A stretch of DNA of 64,000 nucleotides from Caecitellus pseudoparvulus (taxonomy: Eukaryota; Bigyra: Bicosoecida): assembly GCA_965644315.1 (NCBI GenBank), contig CBFFRQ010000096.1, positions 328,822 through 392,821 of the forward strand, in the 5' to 3' direction. The stretch's first letter is position 1, and each line of letters begins with the position of its first letter. A program made the position numbers and the translations under genes. The notes beneath the pieces were generated by a model. That model was given only the letters and a program-made list of their open reading frames with translations, was not told the origin of the DNA and did no database searches. Positions 11,475 to 21,804 of this stretch are shown here, piece after piece.

Positions 11475-13832
11475 TCACGCACGGCGGGCTGCCATGATGC
11501 GCTCCCTCAGCTCGTTGAAGCGCTGCAGCGGAGAGGAGCCTGCTGCCGCGGACTCAGCCTGCACAGCTGCCAAGCGCGCGTTGAAGACGCTGGCTGCAGC
11601 AGCCTCACTTGACGAGTCGTCTGTGGCCCAGATGTCTGCAGTCGGCACAGGGACACGAGGGGGGGCACAGGAGCCCACCTCCTGCCTCACCCTTGGCGCC
11701 GGGCGCTGGGGGGGTGGGGAAGGCAGAGGCGCCACGCTTGGCACTGCCTCCTCCTCATCCCGCGGCTCATCTGCCTGGGGCAATGCATGCTGTGTAGGGC
11801 GCGGGTGGGCTGTGATCTGGGCCAGGCATGCCCGCAACTCTGCCACCTCCTCTGCCAAGCCAGCCCGCGCTGCACTCTCCACAGCAAGCTGCGCTCGTGT
11901 GGAGGCCAGTTCCCGGCTCATGTGCAGCTCATGGGTGGTGGGCGCAGGACTGCTGGTTGCCTCGGCAGCGACGCTGGCCTCAGCCTGCAGCAGGGCGCTG
12001 TCACTGGTCACCTCTAGGGCCACTGAAGCGCCAGCCTGCGTATCACACAAGTCATCCTCCTCCTCTGCCTCAGTGCCCGCTTCCTCCCCGTCCGCTGCTG
12101 GCACATGGGAGGGAGCCCCCGCCGCTGCGAAGTTGCTTTCGAGGTGGGCAATGGCCTGGGCCAGCTCAGGATCTTCCCGAGCGATGTGGCTCTTCACATC
12201 CAAGTCGGTGGCAGAGCCCCAGTCCAGGCGACTGGGCATGCCGTCGCTGGCGCTGGCGTCTGGCGCCCACGGACCCTCCAGCTCCGCCACGCTGGAGCCA
12301 GACACGTCAACGTCACTGGAGGCATCCATGGCGTCTCCGGGCGTGGCGGGTGCCGCTCGCTTCTTCGAGGCTTCCGAACGGACCTTGCGTTTCGTGTGGC
12401 GCCGGGCAGAGGAGGGCGGCGGCGACTGCCCCGCCACGAAGGCCAGCTGCTTCGGCAGGGACACGGCTGCAATGACCCCGCTGGAGGAAGAGCTGTACAC
12501 AGGCCTCGTCATGACGCCAAAGGACGTGTCCGCATCGGGCGCGGTGGTGGAGCAGGAGTCACGCGAGGCGTCCGAGTCAGCGGGGCCCACCTCTGGCGTG
12601 CCCTCGTCACGCTGCATGCCTGAGTAGTTCGCAGGGGTGGACAGCACGGCTGGTGCAGGGGCTGGGTCTGGGGACAGCACCGCTGCCGTGGCCGCGGCGG
12701 CCAGTGCAGTAGCCATGCCTTGTGGGTCGGCCTGGGCGGGGCTGCGGCAGGAGCGCGAGGCGGCAGTGGCGGCCTTCCGCGCCGCTGAGCGAGACACTGC
12801 CTTCATGAGGCGGCTCAGAAACTTGTCCTTGGAGGCAGGGGTGGACAGGGCTGCCGCGAAAGGCGACGCGCCAGTCTCCCCTTGCTGGCCAGGCCCACGG
12901 GGAGCGGGTGTGCGTGGCGCCTGTGCAGCTGGCGTGGCATGGCCGACCTGCACGCCGAAAGCGGGCGCCAGAGACTTCGCCACAGAAACTGCGTTGCCCG
13001 AGAAACGAGATCGAGCCACTTCAGGGGCCTTGACAGGGGCGCCTGTGCCAGCTGGGGTGGTGCCCATCTGGTCCACTGGGGTCAGCGGCGCGCAGGGCTC
13101 CCGTGGCGCTTGCTGCACAGCGTCTGACTGCCTGGCGAGGGGGGAAGCACCATCCTGCCACACAGCCGGTGCTGGGCTGGAGAACTGCAGCGCCCTTGCG
13201 ACGCCCTGGGGCCCTGCCGTCCCAGGAGTGTCAGGTGCGGCACCTGTGAGTCGGGTTCGTGTCTCAAGTGTCTGCACCACACAAGCGCAGGGCATCCCCC
13301 GCCTGCAACGAGGCCACTCACTGGAGGGTGGATTCTGTGGCTCGGAATAGATGGCTTGAGATGGTTTCGAGCTCGTCAGCTGGATGATGGGCGTCCCGTC
13401 CGGCGCCAGAGTGGTTCCTGGGTTTGCAAGCGTTTTGCCGTTGAAACGCTGCCGCCTGCCGCAGCTGGGGCGCACGCGCCACGCACTCAGTGAGGAGCCG
13501 TACTTCCTGGACAGTTCGGAAAAGGCCAGAGCATTGTGCCGTGACATCATGGAGAGCTTCCGCTCCAGCTGTGCGTGGGGCAGAGGTGCGCAGGCGCAGT
13601 GCCGTTGTCCGACCAAGGCACACGCTTCGCTGCGCAGACCCACCTGTTCCTGGGGGGAGGCCTTGTACGCCGTCAAATCATGCACAGTGTCGTCCCATTC
13701 AGGTCGAGGTCTGGGCTTGCTGCGCGCGGACCTGCGTGCATGCTTGCGCTTGTGAATGGTCTGGGCTGGCGTTGCCTTGGCCCGTTGCGAGTATGGGCTT
13801 CGATACCGCCGCCCGTACTCTGGCTCAGCCAT
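11475..13832 (-). CDS. SPICE1: SPICE1-like spindle and centriole-associated protein
   Basis: Likely centriole component needed for centriole duplication and spindle assembly. Single exon of 785 residues from ATG 13832. Two blocks match my recollection of the SPICE1 N-terminus: EWDDTVHDLTAYKASPQEQ at residues 45-63 (the family has EWDNTVTDLT followed by an RATPED-type stretch), and TLAPDGTPIIQL then SQAIYSEP at 141-165 (the family has a comparable APD...PI...QSIFNES segment). The middle is low-complexity Ser/Pro/Ala. A short predicted coiled coil lies near residues 640-700. The rest is poorly conserved, as expected for this family. Its presence fits the cilium genes elsewhere in the window. 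A reverse AATGCA lies 25 bases past the stop. It converges with TMEM230 (59 bases). The call rests on two short blocks. Confidence 0.55.
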   Translation of the reverse strand: MAEPEYGRRYRSPYSQRAKATPAQTIHKRKHARRSARSKPRPRPEWDDTVHDLTAYKASPQEQVGLRSEACALVGQRHCACAPLPHAQLERKLSMMSRHNALAFSELSRKYGSSLSAWRVRPSCGRRQRFNGKTLANPGTTLAPDGTPIIQLTSSKPSQAIYSEPQNPPSSEWPRCRRGMPCACVVQTLETRTRLTGAAPDTPGTAGPQGVARALQFSSPAPAVWQDGASPLARQSDAVQQAPREPCAPLTPVDQMGTTPAGTGAPVKAPEVARSRFSGNAVSVAKSLAPAFGVQVGHATPAAQAPRTPAPRGPGQQGETGASPFAAALSTPASKDKFLSRLMKAVSRSAARKAATAASRSCRSPAQADPQGMATALAAAATAAVLSPDPAPAPAVLSTPANYSGMQRDEGTPEVGPADSDASRDSCSTTAPDADTSFGVMTRPVYSSSSSGVIAAVSLPKQLAFVAGQSPPPSSARRHTKRKVRSEASKKRAAPATPGDAMDASSDVDVSGSSVAELEGPWAPDASASDGMPSRLDWGSATDLDVKSHIAREDPELAQAIAHLESNFAAAGAPSHVPAADGEEAGTEAEEEDDLCDTQAGASVALEVTSDSALLQAEASVAAEATSSPAPTTHELHMSRELASTRAQLAVESAARAGLAEEVAELRACLAQITAHPRPTQHALPQADEPRDEEEAVPSVAPLPSPPPQRPAPRVRQEVGSCAPPRVPVPTADIWATDDSSSEAAAASVFNARLAAVQAESAAAGSSPLQRFNELRERIMAARRA

Positions 13833-13963
13833 GACTACAGGAGAGGCCAGCGGCAGACAAGGCGGGGATATAGCACCGTTAGTCAATGCTTGGACCCTGT
13901 GCATGTCGACGCGGTCCGAGGTTTTGTATTTGCAAGTCTGTCCTGAGTGCAAGGATGCCCCGC

Positions 13964-16900
13964 CTAGCCTTTGCGGGAGGCCCGCTTCGCAGCCTTGCCC
14001 TTGCGCACAGCCGTGCTCACCTTTGCCATGCGGGCCGAAGCAGCAGCTTCTGCCGCCTTGATCGCGCGTGTGTTCTTGAGCAGCGCCGCGGCGCTGCCAC
14101 TCATGGCCCCCGTGCCTGTGCCAGCATATGCTGGTTGCCCGCCGTGTCCATGCTTTAGCTGGCCAACCTGGGCACCGGTGGCAGCACTGCCACCGGCACC
14201 AGCTAGACGCATCCCTCTCGCACGCTGCAGCGCTGCCTCTGACGCCGTCTTGCCAAATCCAGAGCGGTCCGCTGCGACCCCAAAACGCACGCCTACCACG
14301 CTGGTGGCGGCATTGCCCAGCTGCACCTTGCTGCGGCCAGGCAGGCCCCAGCGCTGGCGCCCTCGCTCTTGCAGACGGCGTGCCACGGCGGCTTGGTGGC
14401 CAGCAGGCAGCTTGGCGGCTGCTGTTACGACGTCAGGCCCCACGGCCACAGCGGCAGGCAAGGACCGTGTGACGTGGGTTCCGCGCTGCTCCACTGTCAC
14501 AGGTCCAGCAGACAGACAGCTGACGCCTTGGCGGAGGCGCAGACAGGGCTGGTCCGTCAGCGCAACAGGTTGTGCAGCAGCGCGGCGTTCTTGGGGGGGA
14601 GCGTGGGGTTGAGCAGGCAGGGCCGCGCCACCGCCCAGGATCTCACCCAGGATGCGAGGCCGAGGGGCGGAGGCACGGCCCTCCCCGAGCAGCAGCACAC
14701 GAACTGTGTCAGTTGCACGCCAGGTGAGTACAGCTTGCCCCGCAGCCACGATGCTCAGGGTATCGTCCCCTACGTCCAAAGTGTATGTGGGCGGGAGGGA
14801 CCGACGCAGGTGCCCGGCGTCGTGCAGCTCGTGAAGCTGCGCCAGCACAGGGCTGTCCGAGGGGAGGAACGCCGACAAACGGTCGACAGCTGTGGCTGAC
14901 CCCGTCTCGGCGGCTGGAATCAGGTCTGGCGGGGCGGCCACACCCTCGTCCGATGCAAGGTGGCAGCGCACTTTCACGTCATAGCGAGGCACCCACACGG
15001 TCAAGCCCGTCTCATGCACACTGTGCACAACACCAGTGTGCACTTCTGCCCGTCCAGACAGGTGCAACTGTGCAAACAGGTGCTGGCATTCACGGGACAC
15101 CTGCCTTGCAGCACGTGTGCGGTCATTCAAGTGCTGCACAGTCGCAGCGAGGTTGGTCGCTGAAAAGAGCGCGCGCCCCGCCCCAAGCTGGGTATTTGCT
15201 GGGGCTGTGCTTGTGCACTGGATGTCAGTGGGCGCCGGGTCCTGAATGGTCACGTCCACTTCGCCAGGAGGCGGGCCCATGTCCAGCAAGTCTCCCAAAA
15301 GGTCGTCCCCAGGCAGGTGCTCCTGAGGGACTGCAGGCGTCACCTCTGACTCAGCACTCGGCGTTGTCTGCAGCAAGGGCTGGGCTTGGGCAACGTGAGG
15401 GATGGGAAGACCCAGTGCCTCACGCAGCAGGCGGTGCACCATCAGGTCCGCGTACCGGCGGATGGGGGAGGTGAAGTGCGTGTACAGGTTCAAGCCGATG
15501 CCGTAGTGCGCCAAGGGCCAGGTCATCACGCGCGCAACTGCCGAGGGCGACGTCCCGGTTGCGTTCAGGTCTGTGTGCGCAGTGTACGTTCGGGCCAGGT
15601 CCCCACCCTGCAGCCCTGCCTCCTGCACCTCGGCTGGCGCGGCCAAGCGCCCCGCGACGGCATACTTCGCCTCCGTCATGGCCTGCGTAGCAGTGCTCAC
15701 CAGAAGTGCGTATGCCTCGGCGGTCAGCGCAGCACCTTGCAGCGCCTGCAAAGCGTGCGCCAGAGCAGCGTTGCTGTGGGACGCATCCTGCAGGGTGGGA
15801 AGTTTACCCGCACGCGCCAGCGCCAGCAGACGGCCGAAGCTGTCCCCCTGCGCTGGGGTGTGATGACGCACCAGGGCGAGTTCTGGCACGTGGCGGCACA
15901 TGAGTGCCGCCGCCTGGGCATTGCCCAGGACCATGAGCTCGGCAATGGTGCCGTGCATCTCGACATGGTCAGGCCTCACGACACCCACTGGTTTCCCAGT
16001 CTCGGGGTCCAGCTTGAACCGCAGTTCTGCCCCCTCGTTGGCCTCTGCCGTGAGTGCGACACTTCCACACTCCTCACGCCTCGCCTGGGTCCACCGCGCG
16101 AAGCGCAGCAGCATGCGCACCCGCCACCGGAGACCCTCCACCTCATCAACAGGCAGCGGGTCTCCACAGGAGCCACCCTCTCCTTGCAGGTCATGCCCCA
16201 TGCCGAGGTCGTGCACTGCGCTGTCTGGGCGTGTCGCAGGCATGCGGCCGTCAGCCAGGGCCTGGGCCTGTTCGTACGTCATGGCAGCTGTGGACCGGAT
16301 GACGGACAGGCCCACCCACGTTGCGTCAGGGCACAGGGAGAATGCCCCCGGGGCGCTCGATGCGGCGGGGGGGGGATCGTACGCGCCAGTGGCGGGGGAC
16401 ACCCAGGCGTCACCGCCCTCCTCGTCGCCACCGTCCACATCCACGACCCACAGCATGCTGAAGGCGTAGCGATCCACGCCGGGGCGCAGACTGCACAGGC
16501 ACTCCGACAGGGCGGCCGGCAGCATGTCCATGCGCTTGTGGGGCAGGTACACCGTGGTGCCCCGCCCTGCCGCCTCGGCGTCCAGGGGACTGCCCATGCG
16601 CACGAAGTGCGCTACGTCGGCGATGTGCACTCCGAACTCCACTTTGCCACCGCCCAGGCGGCGCACAGACAGCACGTCGTCAATGTCCTGGCACCCTGGC
16701 GGGTCGATGCTGGTCATGCAGCCTGCGTGGGACGACCTAAGGTCGCGGCGCCCCAGGCTTGTTGCGCTTTGCACCACCTTGCACTCGCTCTGCCACAGCC
16801 TGTGCGCAGGGGTGTCCTGTGCTGGGCGACCCAGCAGTCGCCACACGTGGTCAGCCTGCCATGCGGCTGACCAGGCATACCGCGAAGCACTGGATGCAGG

Positions 16901-18714
16901 CGGAGAGGGTGTCGGCGGCAGGCAGGCGACGGCACGGTCTCCATGGGGGGAGGCGTGCTGGGCCGTGTCAGTCGCGTGCAGGACGGCAGTGACTTCCGCA
17001 TCCACCGACAGGGCGTCGCCCAGAGAGGACATCACGTTGCCATGGGGGTCTTGTTGTTGGCGAGTCCAAGAGGCCACCGCCACCAGGATGCGCCGACCCA
17101 CCCATGTGTCCCCCCCCTGCACCATGACCTTGGGCAGCCGGCTGGACAGGGGCACGGCGCCCACCAGGCGGTGGCCTGCCTGCCCCACCTCCTCCACCGG
17201 GAAAGACGCCGGCACACTGCGGCAGCCACGCTGCACGATGCCCACCACCATCCCCAAGCACCCCTCTACAACGGTGCACCTCGAAATAGCAGCGTGCAGG
17301 TCGTCAGGGCCAATGCTGGCGCTGGCGCCGGTGAGGGCGGCTGCCGGGTCAGCGCCACTGGCGGGGTCGAAGCCGGGGCACAGGGCACAGGCCAAGCTGG
17401 AGAGGAGGGAAGTGCGTGCGTCCATGCCTGCCGCCTCCTCCCGCGCGCGCCACAGCCACACCTTGTCGCCGTGCAGCGCCCTGTTCACTGCGAGGGGGGA
17501 CGGCACCTCCACCGTCTGCCCGGCCCACCTCACCTGGCCACGCTCGCCGTGGCTGCCCCGAGGCGCAGTGAACTCTCCGTGCACCAGCTTGCCTGCCTGC
17601 TCCAGGCTCTCGGCCGCCTGCTTGGAGATGTGTGGCAGCCACAGGGGGCCGGAGGAGGTGCGCCCAGCGCCTGCCTTTGCATACGCAGCCGCCCGGGCTT
17701 CGTCGCACTGCGAGGCACTGCGCATTGCAGCCTGGGCCAGGGGCGCAGGGGCGGAGTACCCCCGCACGAGGCTCTGCAGGGCCTGTTCCACGCTGGTCAA
17801 GGCGCAGGCAGCGCCGTTGTCTGCGAGGCGCTGGAGGGCCGCGCGAAGGCCAGCCGCCCGGGGCTCCCCATCCCCCAGGCCAGTCACACAGGAAACGGTC
17901 GCCCCTGGAAAGGCATGGCAGAGCAAGGTGCAGCATGCCAGCAGTGCAGGCCCATCGGGCGGCAGCACTGCCTGCGGCTCGGCGCTGTCTGCTGCTATGG
18001 TTGGTGCTGAGCCCGCAGTGTCGGCAGTTTCCGGAAGGTCTGAGGGTCCCAGGCTGAGCAAGTCGCCAAGGAGATCGTCAGGCTCATGCACGGCCTGGAC
18101 AGGTGCGGGTGCAGCAGGGCTGTGGGTGGGATCGGCCGTGGTGGCTGTGGGAATGCGCTGTCGCAGTGCAGTGGCCAGGATGACCGTGTCAGGCATCACG
18201 TGCAGCGCGCTGGAAGGCTGGCCTGGGGCGCGCGCCGAGAACTCTGACACCAGCCTGGAAATGGTCCTGGATCGCTTGAGGATTGACTGCTCGCCGGCAG
18301 CCTCCAGGCTGGACGTCGCCACGACAATGAGCACGCTGTGTCGTGGGCAGGAGGCCACGGTCGGCAGAACCAGATCCCACACCTCGTTGAACTGCGCAGA
18401 GGGCAAGGGACGTGCGGACAAGCGTGGGCGGGTGCCTCCAGCACTACACACAAATACCAAGCTCTCAGCATCCAGGAGCAAGACTTGGGAAGGCTGCACG
18501 CTGTGCACGAGAATAGGCAAGCGACGGCTGCGGATATTGAGCGCCCACCGGCGCAGCAATGCACGAACCCGGTCGGTGTGAACGCTTGCAGGGTCTGGGT
18601 TCCCATTTGCAAGTACCTCTCACGAAGTCGCAGGCTAAGGCGGCCGTCTGCTCTGCTGAAAAAGCGGCGGTCGTGCACTACTGCAGCCTTGGCGGCTGCG
18701 GTGGAGGCAGCCAT
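13964..18714 (-). CDS. DIS3/RRP44-family 3'-5' exoribonuclease (RNase II domain)
   Basis: Processive 3'-5' RNA exonuclease, normally the catalytic subunit of the exosome. Model: exons 18617-18714 and 13964-18527 (reverse), with an 89-nt intron (GTACTT...CCGCAG) in phase 2, giving 1553 residues. The first exon ends with SLRLRERY-like sequence, as in DIS3/DIS3L N-termini. A degenerate PIN-like region covers roughly 35-350. A cold-shock-like RNA-binding segment ends at VNRALHGDKV (about 385). The RNB catalytic motif SIDPPGCQDIDD (about 640) keeps the Asp residues, and GRGTTVYLPHKRMDMLP follows. An S1-like domain lies near 1190-1240, with a basic tail. The CR3 cysteine motif of RRP44 is not visible and the PIN residues look lost, so DIS3L is as likely as DIS3. 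It carries two DDLLGDLL insertions (see findings). It is much longer than the usual ~950-1050. Confidence 0.85.
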
Positions 18715-18810
18715 GGCATGACGAGCGGGCAGAGCCAGGCGGGTGGACTGACGCGCGTCGCTGCCAAGGGGCGTGTGGCAGGGACTGACGAGGGTGCATT
18801 GTAGCGAGCC

Positions 18811-19827
18811 TCACACAATGCCGTGGCCCGACCGGGTCAAGCCCCGCTTCGCGCTCCACCCCACGGCGTTGTAGTCCAGGCGCCGCAAGTACATGATCTG
18901 CGTCCCCAGCACCACGAACATGACGACGGCCTCAATGACAGTGTACACCAGCACCCTGTACCGCGTCGAGCGCTGGGTGTGCTGGTTCCTGGCGAAGCGC
19001 TTGGCAAAGTACTCTTGCTCGCCTTGACAGTCGTCCAGCGTGGCGGTGATGGCGGCCACGCGGGCTGCCATGACGCCCGTGCCCCCCGCCTCGTCTGCGT
19101 CCCACTGGGGGTCCAGCGTGTCCACGCCCCGGCGCCACGCCAGCGTCACGCTGCGGCTCGTCCACGCGTCTGGATTCGTGAGCGTCACCGTGTACGTGCC
19201 TGCCTTGGCGAAGAACTGGAAGGTGCCCTGCCCTTCCCCCCGCTGGGACACGAGCAGTGTGCCTTCGGGGTCCACGATGTCAAAGTCCAGCGTGAACTCA
19301 TTGCCGTGCACGACGAAGTAGTCGCCCTTGACAATGGTGCCTTCCTCGGGCCCCGGCACCTCCTCCAACAGGTCGAATCGCTCGCCAGGCGCCAACTGCA
19401 CAGTCAGCAGTCTGTGCGGCACCCACGCACTCGCATGGATGGAGTTGCCTGCGTCCACACCACCACTTGCCCCATCGGCGTACTTTTCGGCGTCGTTTGG
19501 CTGGAAGAGGGGGGGCAGGCGCGAGCGGGGGTGGCGCCGGCGCTTCAAGGCCTGGACACCACCACCCCTGGGCGGGCTGTCGCCTTGCTGCAGTCCTGGC
19601 TCCACCTGCTCACCCATGGCATGGGGGGGAAGTTGGAGGGCCGGAGGTGCATGCTCAGTCTCTGGCACCTGGCCTCCTTCGGGCGCCTCTCCGCCCACGC
19701 CCTGGCTGCTGGAGGGTGCGCCATTTGCGTCAGCGTTACCACCTGAAACGGCAGGTGCGCTGTCCGTCTCCCCAGAAGCACCCAAGGCGAGGGACGCCAG
19801 ACAAAGCCCGCAGATTAACCTCCACAT
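18811..19827 (-). CDS. p24/TMED-like GOLD-domain protein
   Basis: Putative cargo receptor of the early secretory pathway. Single exon of 338 residues from ATG 19827, which opens a clear signal peptide (WRLICGLCLASLALGASG). Residues ~20-120 are a disordered acidic/Pro-rich insertion absent from typical p24 proteins of 200-230 residues. The GOLD domain follows (RFDLLEEV, GDYFVVHG, LDFDIVDPEGTLLVSQRGEG, GTYTVTLTNPD), then a helical stem (ATLDDCQGEQEYFAKRF) and a C-terminal membrane helix ending LGTQIMYLRRL. The cytosolic tail (DYNAVGWSAKRGLTRSGHGIV) lacks the FF and KKxx sorting signals usual in this family. A reverse AATGCA lies 11 bases past the stop. Confidence 0.75.
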   Translation of the reverse strand: MWRLICGLCLASLALGASGETDSAPAVSGGNADANGAPSSSQGVGGEAPEGGQVPETEHAPPALQLPPHAMGEQVEPGLQQGDSPPRGGGVQALKRRRHPRSRLPPLFQPNDAEKYADGASGGVDAGNSIHASAWVPHRLLTVQLAPGERFDLLEEVPGPEEGTIVKGDYFVVHGNEFTLDFDIVDPEGTLLVSQRGEGQGTFQFFAKAGTYTVTLTNPDAWTSRSVTLAWRRGVDTLDPQWDADEAGGTGVMAARVAAITATLDDCQGEQEYFAKRFARNQHTQRSTRYRVLVYTVIEAVVMFVVLGTQIMYLRRLDYNAVGWSAKRGLTRSGHGIV

Positions 19828-20243
19828 TGTCCCTCGACACGTTACATGCACCAAGTGCCTCCCGTTTGCGCGCTGCACCTTTGCAGCGCCAGGCAGGTCA
19901 GGCTGCGCTTCACGTGGCTGGAGCTGCCCGAATACGAGCGCCTGCAGCGAGAGAGCAAGCTCAAGAGCCAGCCCTCGATCCATGCACATGCACTTCGTGT
20001 GGAGTTTAAGATGTGACCTCGAGTGCTGCTGACAGAAGGTGAATGTGGACTGGAACTCTGCCAGGCCCGCTGCAAGATGGTCAAGGCGCCACAGTCCAGA
20101 GAAAGGCTGTGACAGCAATCAGAGAGACAACACACATCACATGCTTTCCTCGCTGTAGCCCAGCATGTTTCCTGTTCCTTATACAGCTGCTGAGCCGCTG
20201 GGTACTGCTGCATGCAGCAGAGCGGCTGCGAGCAGTTCGAGCC
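19828..20243. promoter_or_regulatory. Divergent promoter region, p24-like gene / acid phosphatase
   Basis: About 416 bases between two divergent start codons. No ORF with recognisable similarity and no RNA gene seen. No TATA-like element stands out. Confidence 0.4.
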
Positions 20244-21789
20244 ATGAAACTGCGCCGAAACGCCTTGCGCCTCCTTGCAGGGCTGGGCGCTGTTTCCGTG
20301 GCTCTGTGCTTGGAATCATCGTCTACATTTGACCTCCCTATTGTGCAATCCATACTGGTGCATCGCCATGGGGATCGGTGAGGCTCCCTGCCTGCAATGG
20401 CGCCGGCAGGTCCATGGCGCAACCAGTTCAAACCTTTGCTTCCACAGCTCCCTCCTCCAGTGCCTGCCTGCCGCCACTGGCTGTGCAGAGTTCTGGAAGG
20501 ACGGATACGGGATGCTGACGGGGCGTGGCGAGCACCAACTGCACTCGCTAGGCACCGCCCTCCGCCAGCGCTACGTGCTGGACCAGGGCCTCATCCCCGC
20601 CAACTTCTCGCGCTCAGCCACGTATGCTCGCAGCACGGACCTGGACCGCACGTTGCAAAGCGCCATGTCTCTCCTGCAGGGGCTGTACCCGCCCGGAACT
20701 GGTCTGTGGTCCGATGGGCCGGGTCTGCCTGAGGCTCTCTCCCTACCGCCAGTGCACACTGTGGCCAAGAGCCAGGAGAGCTTGCTGCTGGGCGGCGACA
20801 CGACGGTGTGCCCTCCCGTAGAGGCCATTGACGCCGCTGTGAATGCGCAGCACGCGGCGGAGGACGCAGCTGAAGCGGCACGCTTGGCTGCGCCGCTGGC
20901 CACCTTGTCCCGTGCAGTGGGGGCGGAGCCTCCCCTGACTCTTGCCCAGGCGGGGGTCGTGGCAGACAGCTTGCTGTGCATGCGAGCACATGGGCGGCCT
21001 TGGCCCGCTGGCGTCACAGACGCCTTGTACAACGCCTCGCAGGCGGCGCACGACTGGGCCGTGTGGCAGCGGTACCGCTCCCCAACCCAGCAGAAGCTGA
21101 ACGGGGGTCTGTTGCTGGGCATGTTCCTGGACCGCCTGACGGCCCGGGCGCAGAATGCCAGCCAGCCAGGGTGGCAACCCAGCCAGTACCCCGCACCCCA
21201 TGGAGCCAGTCGCTTGGGGCCCAACCTGGCGCTGTACTCGGCTCACGACACAACGCTGTACAACATACTCTTCGCCGCGGGCGTGTTCCGGCAACCTGAG
21301 CCAAACCCGCCCTACGCGAGCTCCGTGGTGATGGAGTTGGTACAGATGCCTGGGGCGGAACCTGGCTCGCTGTCGGGCTGGGCGGTGCGCATGTGGTACA
21401 ATCGTGGTGTGGGGACGGCAGACAGCGGGGGCTTCCCGCCTCCGTTCCACGCCGACAACGTCGTGCAGGTGCCTGGCTGCGAGGCAGACAATGTGGGGCA
21501 GGGCGGGGACGTGCTGTGTCCCCTCTCTGCATTGCTGCAGCTCATGCAGGGCCGCGTGTGGAGCCAGGCACAGTACGACGCCCAGTGCGCTCCGGCGACG
21601 CCAACGCCCGCCACTGCGCCGACGTACCCCAAGTGGCTGCAGGTCACGGGGCCCATCCTGGCGTTCGTCCTGGGCGTCTTGAGCATGGCAGGGGTCTGGT
21701 GGGCGTTCTTACGGCGCCCCACCGCCCCTCCACCCCCAGCCTCCTCCCCGGCAGTGTGGGAACGGGAGGCGCTAGTGTCCCCCGCGTGA
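20244..21789 (+). CDS. Histidine acid phosphatase, type I membrane form
   Basis: Lysosomal/prostatic-type acid phosphatase that hydrolyses phosphomonoesters in the lumen of the secretory or lysosomal system. Model: exons 20244-20377 and 20448-21789, with a 70-nt intron (GTGAGG...TCCACAG) in phase 2, giving 491 residues. Signal peptide at 1-22. Nucleophile motif HRHGDR at 40-45, where the usual RHGxRxP proline is replaced (RHGDRSL). Then GYGMLTGRGEHQLHSLGTALR, YARSTDLDRTLQSA (second arginine pocket) and the proton-donor motif YSAHDTTLYN near 310. A C-terminal membrane helix (VTGPILAFVLGVLSMAGVWW) and a short tail make it resemble ACP2. It converges on the AP2-RsfS gene with 15 bases between stops. 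No AATGCA is found at this end. Confidence 0.88.
20246..20262 (+). promoter_or_regulatory. GAAAC pair, 11-nt period, at the phosphatase start
   Basis: GAAACT and GAAACG lie 11 bases apart, beginning on the last base of the start ATG. The element is inside coding sequence, so it may simply reflect the Lys/Arg codons, but the spacing equals that at 23163, 30853 and 54293. Confidence 0.25.
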
Positions 21790-21804
21790 CGCTGCGCGCA
21801 CCAA

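Noticed and set aside
16524-18581. 685-codon forward ORF opposite the DIS3-like gene, and similar long antisense ORFs at 23297-24970, 42128-43981 and 57703-58695
   Set aside because: They mirror strongly conserved genes on the other strand; their sequences are low-complexity and resemble no family. They are shadows expected in GC-rich coding DNA.
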